A DNA stretch of 64,000 nucleotides from Gnetum montanum (GCA_015680685.1 MNCI01015910.1:210236-274235), one strand, 5' to 3'; shown: positions 10,222 to 21,957, numbered from the stretch's first letter. Numbers and translations are program-made. Notes: generated by a model from the letters alone, not told the origin.

Positions 10222-10936
10222 AATTGAACATCACACGGAAAAATTACTGAATGTAGTGGCAGGGCGTTGTTGTGCGGTGGCAGTTCACATATGGTTTTGG
10301 TTGAAATCGGTGTTGGGAATGGGGTAGAGCATGTGTCCATTTCTATGGGTTTTACTTAGAGGCAAGAAAGGAAAGAAACGAACCAGTAGTTGAAGAATGA
10401 CCAACTAGCTAATTACTACCGTCGTTCTTGCAATTGTTACTTATAATTTGCGCAGCAATTTACTAGTACGTGGGTTAAAAATAATAATAATAATAAGGTG
10501 CAGGGAAGTGCAAATGAAGATGATTTATTAAATTGCAAAGATCAGCCTTATTGACTCTAAAGATTGTACAGCCGCCTTCACCCACATTTACACTAAGGTG
10601 TATGCTAAATTACCTCTTACTACCACCTGTTTATGAAATTACTAGGGCATCGGTGGTTAATGATATTTAATAATTGAAAACTTTAAAAAATGATAATTGA
10701 ATGAAGCTCCTATAGTATGAAGACCTTGGCTTGAATTTTTAATTGAGACTTATGAAAGAAATATTTGTAAAATGTGTAAAGACACATGCCAATATTAGCA
10801 TGATTTTCTCCTAACTTCCCAACTTCCTAACTTGTTGGGCAAGTAAGATGTCCTAACTTGTTGGGTAAGTTATAACTTCCTTACTTGGGAGAGAAGTTAG
10901 CTAAGATATTTTGGAATATCTAACTACCTTTTGAAC

Positions 10937-10948
10937 CCTATAAAAAGG
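10937..10948 (+). promoter_or_regulatory. TATA-like promoter of element B LTR
   Basis: CCTATAAAAAGG stands in the last third of the LTR and is bracketed by a short inverted repeat (AACCCT ... AGGGTT). It is the best TATA consensus in the LTR and places U3 at about 2.4 kb. Confidence 0.5.
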
Positions 10949-12163
10949 CTTCAAGGGTTAGAGGAAAAATATATCACACTTTGGGGACACACTCAGGGTC
11001 TTGGAGAAAGAGCATTTGTAAAGAAGACATTGTGAAAGATTGCTTGTAAGATGACTTGCTAAAGGCAACATTTCAGCCTCTTTGTTGTAGTCCTGTGAGT
11101 TATGCTTATGATTTTTTATTTTGTTTAAATTTTTTAGCTAGTGGTTTAGATAGTATCATGCTTGGCAAGTAATTTTGGGATTTTTAGATTTCTCTTATTG
11201 TTCTTGTTGCATGATAGAAACTTTCTATTAAAATTTTTCCATAGAAGAGCTTATGTTTAAAAGCCTTAAGAGCATTTTAGTAGTTAATTTATTATTGTTC
11301 AATGTATAAGAACCTCTATTGATATTGTTGTAAGAGAGCCTCTGCATGTATTCAAGTCGTTGAACGATTCAATAGTCAAGAGGGTTCAGAAAATCTTTGG
11401 TATTTTGATAGGACCAGAATAGCTTCTTTTATCTTTAAAGTGAATCTCCATGGTATTTCAATTAGAAATTGTCAAGTATTTTGAAGTTTCTGTTGAATAA
11501 AATTGTTGACATCCATTATCTAGCCAAAATGGAGTCTTGTAAGTGATAGTTTACGCAGCAAATTTTTGGGTAGCATAGTAGGATTGTCTTGAAGAAATTG
11601 CTTATTTGAGCATTGGAAGTTTGAATAATTCGTAGTTATTAAATTTGGGATAGCTTTATTGCGAAGTGTTTACTTGTATCATTTTACCTTGTTTAAATGT
11701 TTGAGATCTTTACACAAATCTGCTTTCTTTTTCTCTTCTTTCTATTTCCATTGAATCTCGCTCTATTTCTAGTTTTCTTGTGGAACTATCTCTTTCTCTG
11801 TGGAAAATTAGAAGTAGATTCGCAGAGTTGTGCTCAAATGTTTTTGCAAAACTTTATTTGTTACAAGTAGATATTATAAGGACCGCGTAGACTAGGCAAT
11901 TGAACAAAATAGGAACTCTCAATAACTCACGGTACTTGGCAAGGTTGGCTGAATCTCTTTAAGATAAGTTATTTGTAGTTTATACACAACGCAATCATTT
12001 CATTTTTCACAACCGCACACCGCAATAGCACACACACATACTCAGATTAACTACTGAGTCTATTTGGAGGTATCTGGGCCTTGGTGTTGCCAAAAGACTA
12101 GCAAGCACCTAAATCCTGTTCGAGGACACTCGTTGGTGATCGCGTCCCAAACGGTCGCTAACA

Positions 12164-12168
12164 GTTCC
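12164..12168. repeat. 3' target-site duplication of element B (GTTCC)
   Basis: This is the second copy of GTTCC, directly after the CTAACA end of B. Element A RT sequence resumes at 12169. Confidence 0.93.
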
Positions 12169-12775
12169 AACATTTAGTCCTAAGCATATTTCAACAACAA
12201 ATAGGAAAAAGAGTGGAATTATTTATGGATGACTTCTCTACTTATGGGACAAACTTTGATTAAGCCTTAGACTGGTTAGAGAAAGTGCTAAAATGATGCG
12301 TTGAAACCAACCTAAAGCTCAACTGGTAGAAAAGCCATTTGATGGTTCAAGAGGGCGTAGTACTGGGGCATAAGATTTCTCAATCAGGAATAGAGGTAGA
12401 CCCAGAAAAAGTTAAGGTTATCCAAGGAATCACTTGACAACTAGAAATGATCAAAGATATTCGGTCATTCCTTGGACACACTGGCTACTACAGGAGATTC
12501 ATTGAGAACTTCTCCAAGATTGCCAAGCCGTTGGTAGAATTAACGAGAAAAGATGCACCCTTCGAATGGACCAGGGAATGTGAACGAGCATTCCAAACTC
12601 TAAAATAAAGGCTTGTGGAAACCCCTATTCTACAAGCCCCCGAATGGTCCAGACTATTTCATATAATGGCCGACACATCTAATTATGCCTTAGGAGCCGT
12701 ACTAACATAGTTAGATGAACAAAAATGCCATTATTACATCCACTATGCAAGTAAGAGTATTGTTGGTGCATAACT
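12169..12775 (+). pseudogene. Reverse transcriptase of element A, C-terminal part
   Basis: The RT picks up exactly where it broke at 3700. It contains the catalytic motif F-M-D-D at about 12220-12231 (ELFMDDFSTYGT), the block VLGHKISQSGIEVDPEKVKV, and [20 protein letters not shown] in the connection region. The FMDD motif is typical of Athila-type elements. Stops near 12261, 12294, 12330, 12435 and 12606 inactivate it. Confidence 0.88.
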
Positions 12776-13060
12776 CAACTACACAACTATAGAAAAGGAA
12801 TTAATGGCTGTAGTGTTTGCACTGGAAAAATTTAGGCACTATGTGTTGGGCTACAAAGTGTACATTCATATAGATCATAGTGCAATTCGGTTCCTTATGA
12901 ACAAGCCAATGGTTAGCCCTCATATTATACATTGGTTGGTAATCTTTCATGAGTTCAATTTAACAATAGTAGATCGAAAGGGCACCAAGAACGTAGTTGT
13001 CGATCATTTATCTTGGTTGCATTGGGATAACAAAGAGGATGAATATGCCATATCTGATCA
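12776..13060 (+). pseudogene. RNase H of element A
   Basis: The open frame from 12804 reads AVVFALEKFRHYVLGYKVYI, HIDHSAIRFLMNK, then IVDRKGTKNVVVDHLSWL, the usual gypsy RNase H C-terminal blocks. It runs without a stop into the integrase N-terminus up to 13352. Confidence 0.85.
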
Positions 13061-14469
13061 TTTTTCTGACAAAACCCTCTTTGCTAGTATAGTGAGTAAC
13101 CAACCCACGAGAACAAATTGGTATAGTAGCATTCTTACTTATCTCCTTTCCCAACAAACACCACAGGGGTTGGACTTTAGGAAGAAGCAACAATTTCTTC
13201 ACAAAACCAAGTACTTCATGGAAATCAAGGGACAACTCTATAAAGTCTATCTTGATGGCTTGGTTCGATGGTGTGTGCCCGATGAGGATCAATTAAGAGT
13301 TCTCCAGGATACTCATGAGGGTCCCTGTGGGGGCCACTATGTAGGGAGATGAACGACCATTAAGATCCTACTTGCAGGATATTACTGGCCTATGCTATTT
13401 TGAGATGCCCATCAATTTGTCCAATCCTATGAGCACTGTCAACAAGATGGTGGAATGACTACTAGAATGGAGGGTCCACAACAATGGATTCAACCCTTGG
13501 AACCCTTCAAAATTTGGGGAATAGATTTTATGGGGCCTATTACACCGATGTCCAATGGGAAAGCTTATATCATTGTTGCTATTGACTATTTAACCAAATG
13601 GGTTGAAGTAGCTACTGTAATAGATTGCACATTGTCTACCGTTGCATGATTTTTACAACAACAAATTGTAAACAAGTTTGGCATGCCACGTGCACTCATC
13701 TCTGATAATGGAACACATTTTATGGGTGCAACCTTTCGCAAGTTGATGCAACGCTTAGGGGTTGAACATAAATTGACAACACCTTATCACCCCCAAGCTA
13801 ATGGCTAAGTTGAGGTTACCAATCAGGAGATTATGAGAATATTAACAAGAACAATTAGCAAATTTAGGCGATATTGGAGCACGAAATTGAATGATGCTCT
13901 CTGGGCGTACCACTCCACTTGGAAACTCCCTATAGGCTAATCTCCCAATGAGTTGGTGTACGGAAAAATCCCAAAAATTTCCAATTCAAACTGAGCTCCG
14001 TACATTGTCCATGACATGTGACCTCCACCTTGACCTTGATCTAGCACAAAAATAAAGAGTGGCGTCTCTAAACGTGCTAGACGAGAATCGATTGGTTGCC
14101 CTGTCATCAAATGAGATACACAAGGCACATAACAAGCAACGACATGACTTAAGAATTCGAAGGGTTAGGTACCAACCAGGAGATAAGGTCTTTTATTGGA
14201 ACCCCACGCACGTACCACAATGCACAAAATTTCAAACATTGTGGGAAGGATCTTACATTATTCATACAACCTTTCCCTCGGGAGCCATGTCAATATACAA
14301 GCCTGAAAGCCCTGACAAGAGATTACTCGTCAATGTGCAACAAACAAAACCTTTCCATGAACTAAGAACAGCTAGTGCAAATTACACCTCTGATAGTGGA
14401 CAACCATGCTCATTATTTTGGATCTCTCCCTTTCAATTCAATCATGGGGGAGATGGCCACCTATGCTAA
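13061..14469 (+). pseudogene. Integrase of element A
   Basis: His and Cys residues of the zinc domain are visible (HEGPCGGHYVGR near 13312-13350 and SYEHCQQDGG near 13426-13455). The core follows with WGIDFMGPITP, ALISDNGTHFM and, after a TAG, VEVTNQEIMRI, giving the D-D-E pattern. The C-terminal part is open from 14059 to 14469 and ends FNHGGDGHLC with a TGCTAA end. The same last residues and stop terminate the Gag-protease ORF of element C. Stops near 13350, 13400 and 13648 disrupt the core. Confidence 0.87.
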
Positions 14470-16379
14470 TCATTTGAGGCCCTCAGTTGTTTTAATTTTT
14501 TGTCTTACACATTTTTGTTTTACAAATTTTTGTATTACATATTTTTTTTTTACAAATTTCTTTAACTTTTCTTCTTCTTTTTTTACAACATCATTCAAAC
14601 TTTTTCATTTCTTGTGTGTGTATTATCCATCTTGTCAAGTTTGTCATTTAATAAGTGTTCTTAATGATGGTACGAACTGTTTTTCTATTGGTTGCTAATG
14701 TTTGGTTTTTACCTTTAAGTTATGATGTTGATATTAAGGTATGGTTCTTTTGATATGACAGGCAATGAATCCACTTTATATATACATCCAAAATTTCTAT
14801 GGTCTCTCTCGGCTTGGAAATGTATAGTCCCTTTCTAAATAAGAACTATAACGAATCGGTGACTGGCCATTTCTCAAACTAAGGAAGGACTCAAGGATTG
14901 AAAAGGGTGTGACTTCAAGGGAACTTGATGCATTTGTGTTGGCCATTCTCTTGGGTTCTTGGATGTTTTCTTCTTGAGTTTTCTTATAGTTTCGACGTCA
15001 CTCAATTATTGGGAAGCTGAGCAAATAAAAATAACAAAGTCTTTGCATGGTGTGGTTCTCACGTATAAACACATAAAACCAAAAAAAAATAACAAGAAAA
15101 AAAAAACAACAGTGAGAATTCAAAGCACACCCCTTAGACAAAATAATCATTTGGGCTACAGGAACTGGTTATGGAACTAAAATAAAAATTTTCCCTCTAA
15201 CTAAGGCCCTTCTCGCTTCCCATTCTATTCTCCTTTGTTTTGTTGGAATGGTGGTGGCTCTTTGGGAAGGAATTATTGTTATTTCAAGGGGGTGGATTGG
15301 CCAAATGCATTAATGCGAAGTCACTGGATGTGGTTTTTTTGAGGCCGGACTTGGAATGGGATCTACTAAGTCACATTAATCATTCACTACACACGGAGCT
15401 GTACACCACCTTGTTTGTGGGATTCCATTCCATTCTCTTCTCTCCATCCTTCTCTCCATTGTTCACCTCATTGTTGGTTGTATCATTAGTGTATATTTTG
15501 GTTGATGCATCGTTTTCTTTTTGGTAAATTCTTGTGGTTAAACCTTTAACTCTTGTTCCAAATGACATTCCTAGAGCCTACAGACTCTTCGAATGTGGGT
15601 TTGTCAGGGCATTAAGGGCATGAGCCTGCTTTGGGAAGGACCCATTGGCATTCCTATTTGGTGCACCAATTAAATTCTTTCCCTTAAAAATTTGTGTAAT
15701 CAACTCTATTTCGTTCATTTCCATCTTGACATCCATTTCATCGAAGTTATAGTTGTCTCTTTTTCTCCATCTTTCTTGTTCCTTTTCTTTCTCCATTCTA
15801 TCACTACTGGAGGTTCGCTCTTAGTCATGGGGGTCCGGACCCAAATTTTTTTGATTTTCTCCTAACCCCTACACCTTTGGTAGTCACCATTAGTATATCT
15901 CCAGATCCGCATCAACCATACCACAACTCAGCCAATGGACCTTTCACCGAAGCAAGGTATCAATTACATTATGATTCATTTACCCTTGCTACTAAAAGAT
16001 GGTGTTGTATGTGTATATGGCAATCATACAACAACAGATTGGATCTGGAGGGAACACTTGGAATGGATTGGTGCTGAAATAGCTATGCAAGGAGCAAGAT
16101 TGATGGTGTGCCTATGGATGGACAACAAAGGGCGCAATCTTGGCGTTGGTAGCAGCAGACTTCTTCTCTTTTCTCTCTTCTCTCTCAGCTGCCAAATAAG
16201 GCTTGATGTCAAATGTATAAGGTGTTCACTCTTGTTGTCGTAAACACCAGTTTTGTCTTATTCTGTAATGATTATCCATTCATATGTCAGCCCATTCACC
16301 ATTAGTTCCATTTCAGTCAATAATCCCATACCTTCCCAATATTTTTTAAGAAACTCAAGGATGAGTTTTTATTCAGTCA
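14470..16379 (+). other. 3' untranslated region of element A
   Basis: No gene is visible in this 1.9-kb stretch. It matches the 3' UTR of C (51940-53959) in order. The parts are a T-rich array of TTTTGTTTTACA-like units (14500-14605), a stem-loop module (15049-15131), a conserved block GCCTGCTTTGGGAAGGACCC (about 15629), and sequence ending in the polypurine tract. Short ORFs inside it are low-complexity. Confidence 0.75.
15049..15131 (+). other. 3'-UTR stem-loop module, element A copy
   Basis: The left arm GGTGTGGTTCTCAC (15049-15062) can pair with GTGAGAATTCAAAGCACACC (15112-15131) around an A-rich loop of about 50 bases. Counterparts in C and H have different but matching arm bases. Confidence 0.55.
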
Positions 16380-16387
16380 TGGGGGTA
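16380..16387 (+). other. Polypurine tract of element A
   Basis: TGGGGGTA abuts the 3' LTR start. The same octamer precedes the LTRs of C (53962-53969) and H (45334-45341). Confidence 0.8.
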
Positions 16388-17250
16388 TGATGGGATGCGA
16401 TATCGCATGGGCTGCAATATCACGTATGCGATATCGCATCAGCCGTGATATCGCATCCCATGCAATATTGCGTTGTCCCCCACGATATCGCATACATGAT
16501 ATCGCGGTCTGCCCCCAGTTCTATAAATAAGAGGTGTCTCTCCCTTGTTTCTGAATCTAAACCTAGACCGTAGCGAAACTCTTGTAGTTTTACCTCTCCA
16601 GAGATAGAATAATTTCCATGTGCCTACAGTAGGAGCTCCAAAGTGAACGGATCTTTATTCTAACAAATATTGTACCTGAACACAAGTTTGTGTACAGAAA
16701 TAAAAATGAACTTCTTAGATAAACCTTGCAGTGCATGGACTAAGCTAGATAGGACTTTACTTATTATTATTTATTGTTTATTATTTAAATGCTTTATTAG
16801 TTAATTAAATCTCTCTCAACCCTTCTCCCATAGTTAAGTGCATTCTGTACGACCGCTTCGAGCACGTGCGTTACACTTGGTGATCCTAGTAATGAATAGC
16901 ATTTGGTAACCAGGGTTGCATTGGTTTAGGGTGTGAACGGTAAGTGGGAACAGATGCTGATGCTAGGTTAATTAAGGCTTAGTTAGTTAGTTAAAGTTAG
17001 TTAATTAGTCTCTTCACCCTTCACCTCATTAGCATAGGAGATAAAACAGAAAAGATATAAAAATCATATACCTCAGACTTACTTAACCATACAACCGTGA
17101 CAAATACAAGTAAGTCTGGGATGACAATGAATGATTAACCTTAAGTGTTCCATGAGGCGTGTAGGCACTTAGTCTACAGAGTTCGACCGGATCACGTGTG
17201 TAATGCTCGTATTCGTATGGTTGAGTGTAGGGGTACCTTGTCACTCATTA
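16388..17250 (+). repeat. Element A 3' LTR (863 bp)
   Basis: It begins TGATGGGATGCGATATCGC and ends CACTCATTA, where relatives end CACTCATCA. It includes a decayed array of GATATCGC-type palindromes (16394-16508), a TATA-like TCTATAAATAAG near 16530, and sequence aligned along the length of the C LTR, minus the repeated U5 units. No primer site follows, which confirms that it is a 3' LTR. Sequence of minus-strand element D resumes at 17251. Confidence 0.88.
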
Positions 17251-18370
17251 GCAATGTAGTACTCGGAGGGTATAAGATGATGTGGTGGTGTGCAACAAGT
17301 ACAAATTACAAAAGTTACACAAGTGGGTCCTCCCCAAAGCAGGTTTCAACCTATCATGCCCTTTTGTAACCACACCTTAAAATGTCCATAGGCACTAGAA
17401 GGGTGAAATGCAATCTGCATCGGTGCAAGAAAACACACACATGTTAAATATCATTATGATGAGGTATGGATTCTATGCTACATAAGACACAAGTTATAAA
17501 TAATTGGACAGTGGAGTGAGAAAAATCGTAGAATACCTTGGGCACAATGAATCTTGAGTATGGGGTGTGATTAGGGTATCATTAGCCTTTTGCTCTAAAA
17601 TCAAGACCAAGTCCATACATTTGATCAATAACATTGCATTGTTTCATCCAATGATAGACAACCATAAGAGCATTATGACAAAATGACATACGATCACTTG
17701 GGATTTTGTCCAAGGAAGGAGTGATTTGAATTTCTCTATGGCACATTCTTCTTGATCTTTTCTTTGCTATTTTTCTTCTTTCTTTTCTTTTCTTCTTTTG
17801 GCCGCTTTGGCACTTTTTCATTTCCAATGGTGATCTGGAGAAGCTGCCAACCTTTAGGCATGGGTGCATGTCTTTCCAATGGGACCCTCTAGAATAGCAT
17901 TGAGTTTCTTTATTGAGTGCCTTTATTACCCTTACTCCCATTTTTTATTAGATCTACAAAGACCTTAGTACAATCAAGCTACATGATAGCACATACAAAT
18001 GTCACCAAAGAGAATCCACAAGTCCCCTTGATGCCACACCTTGGCCATTCCCACTTAGTTTGTCACTTTTTGCTCTAGGCATAATGAGTACAAAGTTACT
18101 TTAAGTTTTAATGATAACAAGAATATCATCATACCTAGAGTAGAACCTTTTATTAATAGAATGGATGGGTTGATGTTGTGGGCTCATTGTCCAAGTAACT
18201 AGTCCCTTGTGACTCAATAGCACAGAACAACACTTCAACTAATAGGTCACATGAGTATTTTATTCATAAATGAGATCACCCTCAAAAAGATAAAATGACA
18301 AGTTGAAAAGTGAAAAATTGGAAAACAAAAAATTGTAAAACCAAAGAAAAGGAAAAACATTTACTAATTC
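17251..18370 (-). other. 3' UTR of element D
   Basis: Read on the minus strand it contains the T-rich TTTTGTTTT array (18280-18370), an A/G-rich run followed by a CAAATCAC..CTTGGACAAAAT block like that of A and C (17690-17830), and the conserved GCTTTGGGGAGGACCCAC block (17321-17340). Short ORFs such as 17582-17941 are UTR sequence, not genes. Confidence 0.65.
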
Positions 18371-20110
18371 TGCTTGGAAAAACATGCATAGTACTCAAGA
18401 GAATGATAATGATGAGGTGAAGTAGAGAATGTCGATCTAGTTGGAGAAACAATGTGTTAAACATAATAAGCACTTGGTGTTGGGGCATATGAAGGTTGAG
18501 GCCAGTTTGGCGATGGTCTCCCCCACGATTGGGGGTTTTACCGCTGTAGTTGGACACGGTACTTCTGTACAAATTCTGGATGTAGCATTCCTCCCCAATG
18601 CTCATGTAAATGTGACAATACTGGGCATTGACCTTTGGGGTGATCGTATAGACAAACATTTCATTGATACTTATGATTTGCAATTGAGCTTCTATCCTTA
18701 TTTTCTTCAACCCTTCTTTCCAATTGTCGAATGGTGTTTTGTCTTGTTTCTAAGTTTGGCATCCTCTATTTGCTATAGTTGTTAGAGTGATCTTGCATGG
18801 TTCTACATCCAATAATGTTTGCATATTCTCTGCATTTTTCATGTACCCACTCCATCATCTTATTAATCTTTGCCTCAATTTCATCTAGTGATTTTAGTAT
18901 TGGCAAAGATGGAGATGGTTCCACCTCCTCGTAGTGAGTTGATTTCTCCTCTTCATGATTATGGACCTTCGTTACTTCAAGAGTTTGGTCTTGTTGTGAT
19001 CTTTCAACATTCTCCCATTTGGCTATCTCTCCTTCTTCTTTTACTACCCACTTAATAAGCTCTTGGAATTGGTGGGTTCATAGTTCATATAGTTGAGTTG
19101 GGAAATACATCCCTAGGGTCTCCCTTGTTTCATTACAAGGTCCATCCATGATGTGATACATGAGCCTTTCCTCAAAGAGCCCATGGCTTGGGCATTTTTA
19201 ACAACAAATAATATCTTTCTAAGGCCATGTCCAAGGGTTCATTTTTTCCATTCTTGAATTTGTCTCCTCAAGGCTGACACTCTTGCACAGGTTTGATATC
19301 TTTCATTGAAGAGTTCTACCATTGTTAGCCAATGGCAAATTGATTTCAGTTTTAAAGACCTATACCATACTTTTTCTTGGTCAACAAGTGTCACAGGAAA
19401 AAGCCTAAGTCTTTACCACACATTATTAATATTGTTTCATGCATAGGCATCATAGAAGGCTTGCAAATGATGTTGCGGATCTAAATCATGGCCTTTTGAA
19501 AACTTGGGAAAGTTGTTTAAATCAAGCTTGGGTAAATAGCTTTTTTTATGATGCCTGCAATATATTTGAATAGCCTTTGTTATATGCATTAGGTTCTTAG
19601 TGGCCAATAGGGGTTCATTGTCACTAAGTAGGTTGTGAATTTGTGAGTTGGGACAATGTTGTCTTTGTTCATGTTGGTGTTCCTGACTTTGCCCATGGGT
19701 TCATTTTTTATCTCTACACCAACACCTTGAGAAATAGCCATCCATGTCATGACCTAATGTTGAAGGAGTATAGGAAGAGAGAGAACTGGAAGACTCATCA
19801 TGACTTTCATAAGTCTCCCAATCATCCCTTGATGTACTCTTACTGACCATTGAGAAGGTCCTAGGCCTTACAGGCCCCCTCATTTTATGGGATGTCCCAT
19901 CCTTACTAAAGGTGTTTGAGTTGGATGATAAGAGTTCTTGAGTATCATTGGGGTGTCCATGAACATATGAAACTCCTGCATAAGATTGCATACTCCAAAC
20001 TTCTTCTTCATCATAAATTTTGTTGGTTCTCCAATGAATTGCCTTACTAGTTGTTGCATTATCATTATCCTATTAAAGAGACATTGTCATGAATCATATG
20101 TAACTTAATT
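18371..20110 (-). pseudogene. gag: gag of element D (degenerate)
   Basis: The minus-strand reading shows an acidic/Ser-rich N-terminal region (open at 19701-19991), then capsid-like blocks similar to C: LDLNNFPKFSKGHDLDPQHH, VELFNERYQTCARVSALRRQ. It ends with the zinc-like motif CLYDHPKGQCPVLSHLHEHW (about 18600-18650) and a Pro/Tyr-rich tail. It is more diverged from C than A is, so D is a separate subfamily. Several stops and small frameshifts make it nonfunctional. Confidence 0.75.
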
Positions 20111-20192
20111 GAATTGAATTTAATCTCTTTTATCTAAAAGATATATTGTTAATACCTTGTTACAGCAATCTTATATGATATAATTAGCATCG

Positions 20193-20211
20193 TCCCCAAC
20201 AATGGTGTTAA
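20193..20211 (-). other. Primer-binding site of element D (decayed)
   Basis: On the minus strand it reads TTAACACCATTGTTGGGGA, compared with TTGGCGCCGTTGCCGGGGA in C. The differences are all transitions. The intact form resembles the tRNA-Asp sites of plant Athila/Tat elements. Confidence 0.72.
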
Positions 20212-21076
20212 TGATGAGCGGCGAGGTACCCCTACGCTCAACCATATGAATATGAGCATGTACAAAAAATTTGGTTGAACTCCATGGATGGACTAGTTGT
20301 GGCACCTAAATAGTTATACATTGATCATAGTTCGCTATCTTCTCACCTGGACTAGTGTTTGCTTTGTCACATATGGTCTAGTCTAGCATGAGGTGTATGA
20401 TGCGATTTCTAATACTATGCTTACTCCTAAAGGAAATGAGAAATAACTTTAGTAAACTAATAGATAATGGAAAATAAAATCTAAGCTAGCCTAAGTGCGA
20501 TAAGCATCTATACTTAATCATCCATACACATCTTGGACTTCATGTACTATGTCTGGGATCACCAAGTGCACATCACTCGAAGCACTACTTAATACGCTAC
20601 TGGGTTACCATGTAGTGACACTTAAATGTTCATGATTAAGATGTACTCATTTTGCATTATTAATAGAAATAGTAAATGATAATAAAGAAATCTTAACTAA
20701 GAAAACAATAAATAATAATCGACAATTAAACAATTAGAAACTAAGTGAATGCTGCAATGATAGAGTAATCTCGATCTTTATTGTTGATTGTGTGCATGTC
20801 TAAGTACGTCACACTCGAACAAAGGTTCCATATAATTACAAGCAACACATTGCAGGCATGCACTTGGGAAAGGAACTGAAAACTAACTAAAAATTGATAA
20901 AAAGACTCGATCCACAAGACTTACTAATGACTCCCTTCTTGTGTGCCTGAGTGCTATATTTATAGGCTAAGACGGGAATCACGATATCATGTATACGATA
21001 TCATTACCCAGGCTATGATATCGCATACCCAATATCGTGTATCTGATATTTGGGCCTAGAAAACCACAATTCATCA
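20212..21076 (-). repeat. Element D 5' LTR (865 bp)
   Basis: The complement ends TGATGAGCGGCGAGGTACCC at the left, as in other family LTRs, and the U3 start is TCATCA at 21071-21076. Decayed palindromes (ATATCGCATACCCAATATCG and similar) lie at 20975-21056. Confidence 0.83.
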
Positions 21077-21957
21077 ATAATCATCATAATTTCAAAGATC
21101 TAAATCATACAAATATCCATATACCAAAACTGAAAAAAGAGGGATAATGTTTATACAATGTTGAAAATGCTAAATATACAAACAAAAAAAGCTCTAAACT
21201 AGAAACATAACATCATAACACTGAAACTAATCAATGAACCATCCAAATCTCCCATTTCCTCCCACTCCAATCAACTTAAAAATAAAATGGGCTATAATTA
21301 TAAAATGTTTTGAGAAACCTTAGCATGATCTCTAATCGATGAATGGAAAAAACTCATGGGAGCTAGGGGGATCATGGCTGACCTGCAAAGGATGCAAATA
21401 AGAATACAAGGTATAACCAACATCTATTCATCAAAATATGTCAAAACCAAGGATTTCCAAATCCACCCATCATAAAAAACAAATAGGCTAGCATGCGCTA
21501 CACTTGATGTTAAATGTGTGTCATGTTATCATGTGTACTTGCCAAATTCCCAAACCAAAACATATTTGAACCAAGTATCAAATTACCAAATTCTCGAATT
21601 TATTATTAGCTTCAAATAGGATGTGAAGTGTTACTTAGAGCATCACTTCCAGTGTTCCCCAAACATACTAGTGTTAGAGGCATCACCTAGAACATCACCT
21701 CTAACATTATGAAGGTATCAAACTAAAAAGGACTAATGAGCCAAGGAATCACCCTTTCACATAGAATGAGACCTATAATGAAAGCCACACTAATGCATCC
21801 TAGTGTGGATTAGTCATCCAATGATGTCTAGGGAGTCCATCTCCAACTAGTCATACAAACTTAATGGTAGCTTCAACATCTAAACAACCAACAAACATAC
21901 AAACATGGTATTTAAACTAATGATGGATGGTAACATCAACACAAAATCAAAGAAATA
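21077..21957. other. Unassigned spacer between elements D and E
   Basis: This is about 0.9 kb of AT-rich sequence. It has no ORF, LTR or coding similarity that I can recognise. A loosely repeated phrase (AGCATCAC / GGCATCACCTAGAACATCACC) occurs at 21639-21710. Confidence 0.4.

Larger units (their letters stand above)
3701..12163 (+). mobile_element. Element B: Ty3/gypsy retrotransposon with 3.6-kb LTRs, internally deleted
   Basis: The ends TGTTGG...CTAACA are flanked by GTTCC on both sides. The 3' LTR (8562-12163) is complete; the 5' LTR is only its first ~1.0 kb (3701-4707). A deletion removed the rest of the 5' LTR, the primer site, gag, protease and the start of pol. RT, RNase H and integrase remain, and after them come an extra 125-codon ORF and a polypurine tract. 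Pol is clearly different from A/C/H: its RT reads YLDD rather than FMDD, and its integrase has a YPQGNGLEES-type core. No chromodomain is seen. It is a non-chromovirus gypsy lineage, probably Tat-related, but I cannot name the family. LTR copies differ visibly (roughly one base in ten), so insertion is old. Confidence 0.9.
8562..12163 (+). repeat. Element B 3' LTR, 3602 bp
   Basis: It starts TGTTGGCACATTT after the polypurine tract, ends CGCTAACA, and is followed by GTTCC. A TATA-like box at 10937-10948 suggests U3 of about 2.4 kb and R-U5 of about 1.2 kb. U3 contains a 97-codon ORF (8641-8934), a vicilin fragment (8999-9869) and an ALIX fragment (9880-10221). Between 10222 and 10936 there is an (ATA)n run near 10480 and direct repeats of AACTTGTTGGG near 10820-10870. 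The rest of the LTR holds nothing else I can name. Confidence 0.92.
1..17250 (+). mobile_element. Element A: Athila-like Ty3/gypsy LTR retrotransposon, 5' end off-window, interrupted by element B
   Basis: The order gag, protease, RT, RNase H, integrase, long 3' UTR, polypurine tract and 3' LTR can be followed on the plus strand once the insertion at 3701-12163 is removed. Gag, protease and UTR match element C (47379-55042) block by block, but A also keeps pol. The RT motif FMDD and the integrase C-terminus are of the Athila type. Every coding part carries stop codons, mostly TAG or TAA where relatives have CAG or CAA, so the copy is dead. The 5' LTR and start of gag lie left of the window. 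The element ends at 17250, inside the 3' UTR of minus-strand element D. Confidence 0.88.
17251..21076 (-). mobile_element. Element D: gag-only derivative of the Athila-like family
   Basis: On the minus strand the order is 5' LTR (20212-21076), degenerate primer site (20193-20211), gag (about 18370-20110) and 3' UTR (17251-18370). The 3' LTR must lie left of element A, which is inserted in this UTR. Protease, RT and integrase are absent: the Pro/Tyr-rich end of gag runs straight into the T-rich 3'-UTR array. Confidence 0.78.

Noticed and set aside
3701-12163. Element B as a chromovirus
   Set aside because: The integrase C-terminus ends at about 7428 without a chromodomain, and the RT/integrase motifs fit non-chromovirus plant lineages.
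14375-14698. 107-codon Phe-rich ORF
   Set aside because: It is a shadow of the T-rich 3'-UTR array of element A. Similar Phe-rich ORFs occur at 38406-38654 and 51933-52157 for the same reason.
17582-17941. 119-codon minus-strand ORF as a gene
   Set aside because: It covers the A/G-rich loop and flanks of the D 3' UTR, matching noncoding sequence of A and C.
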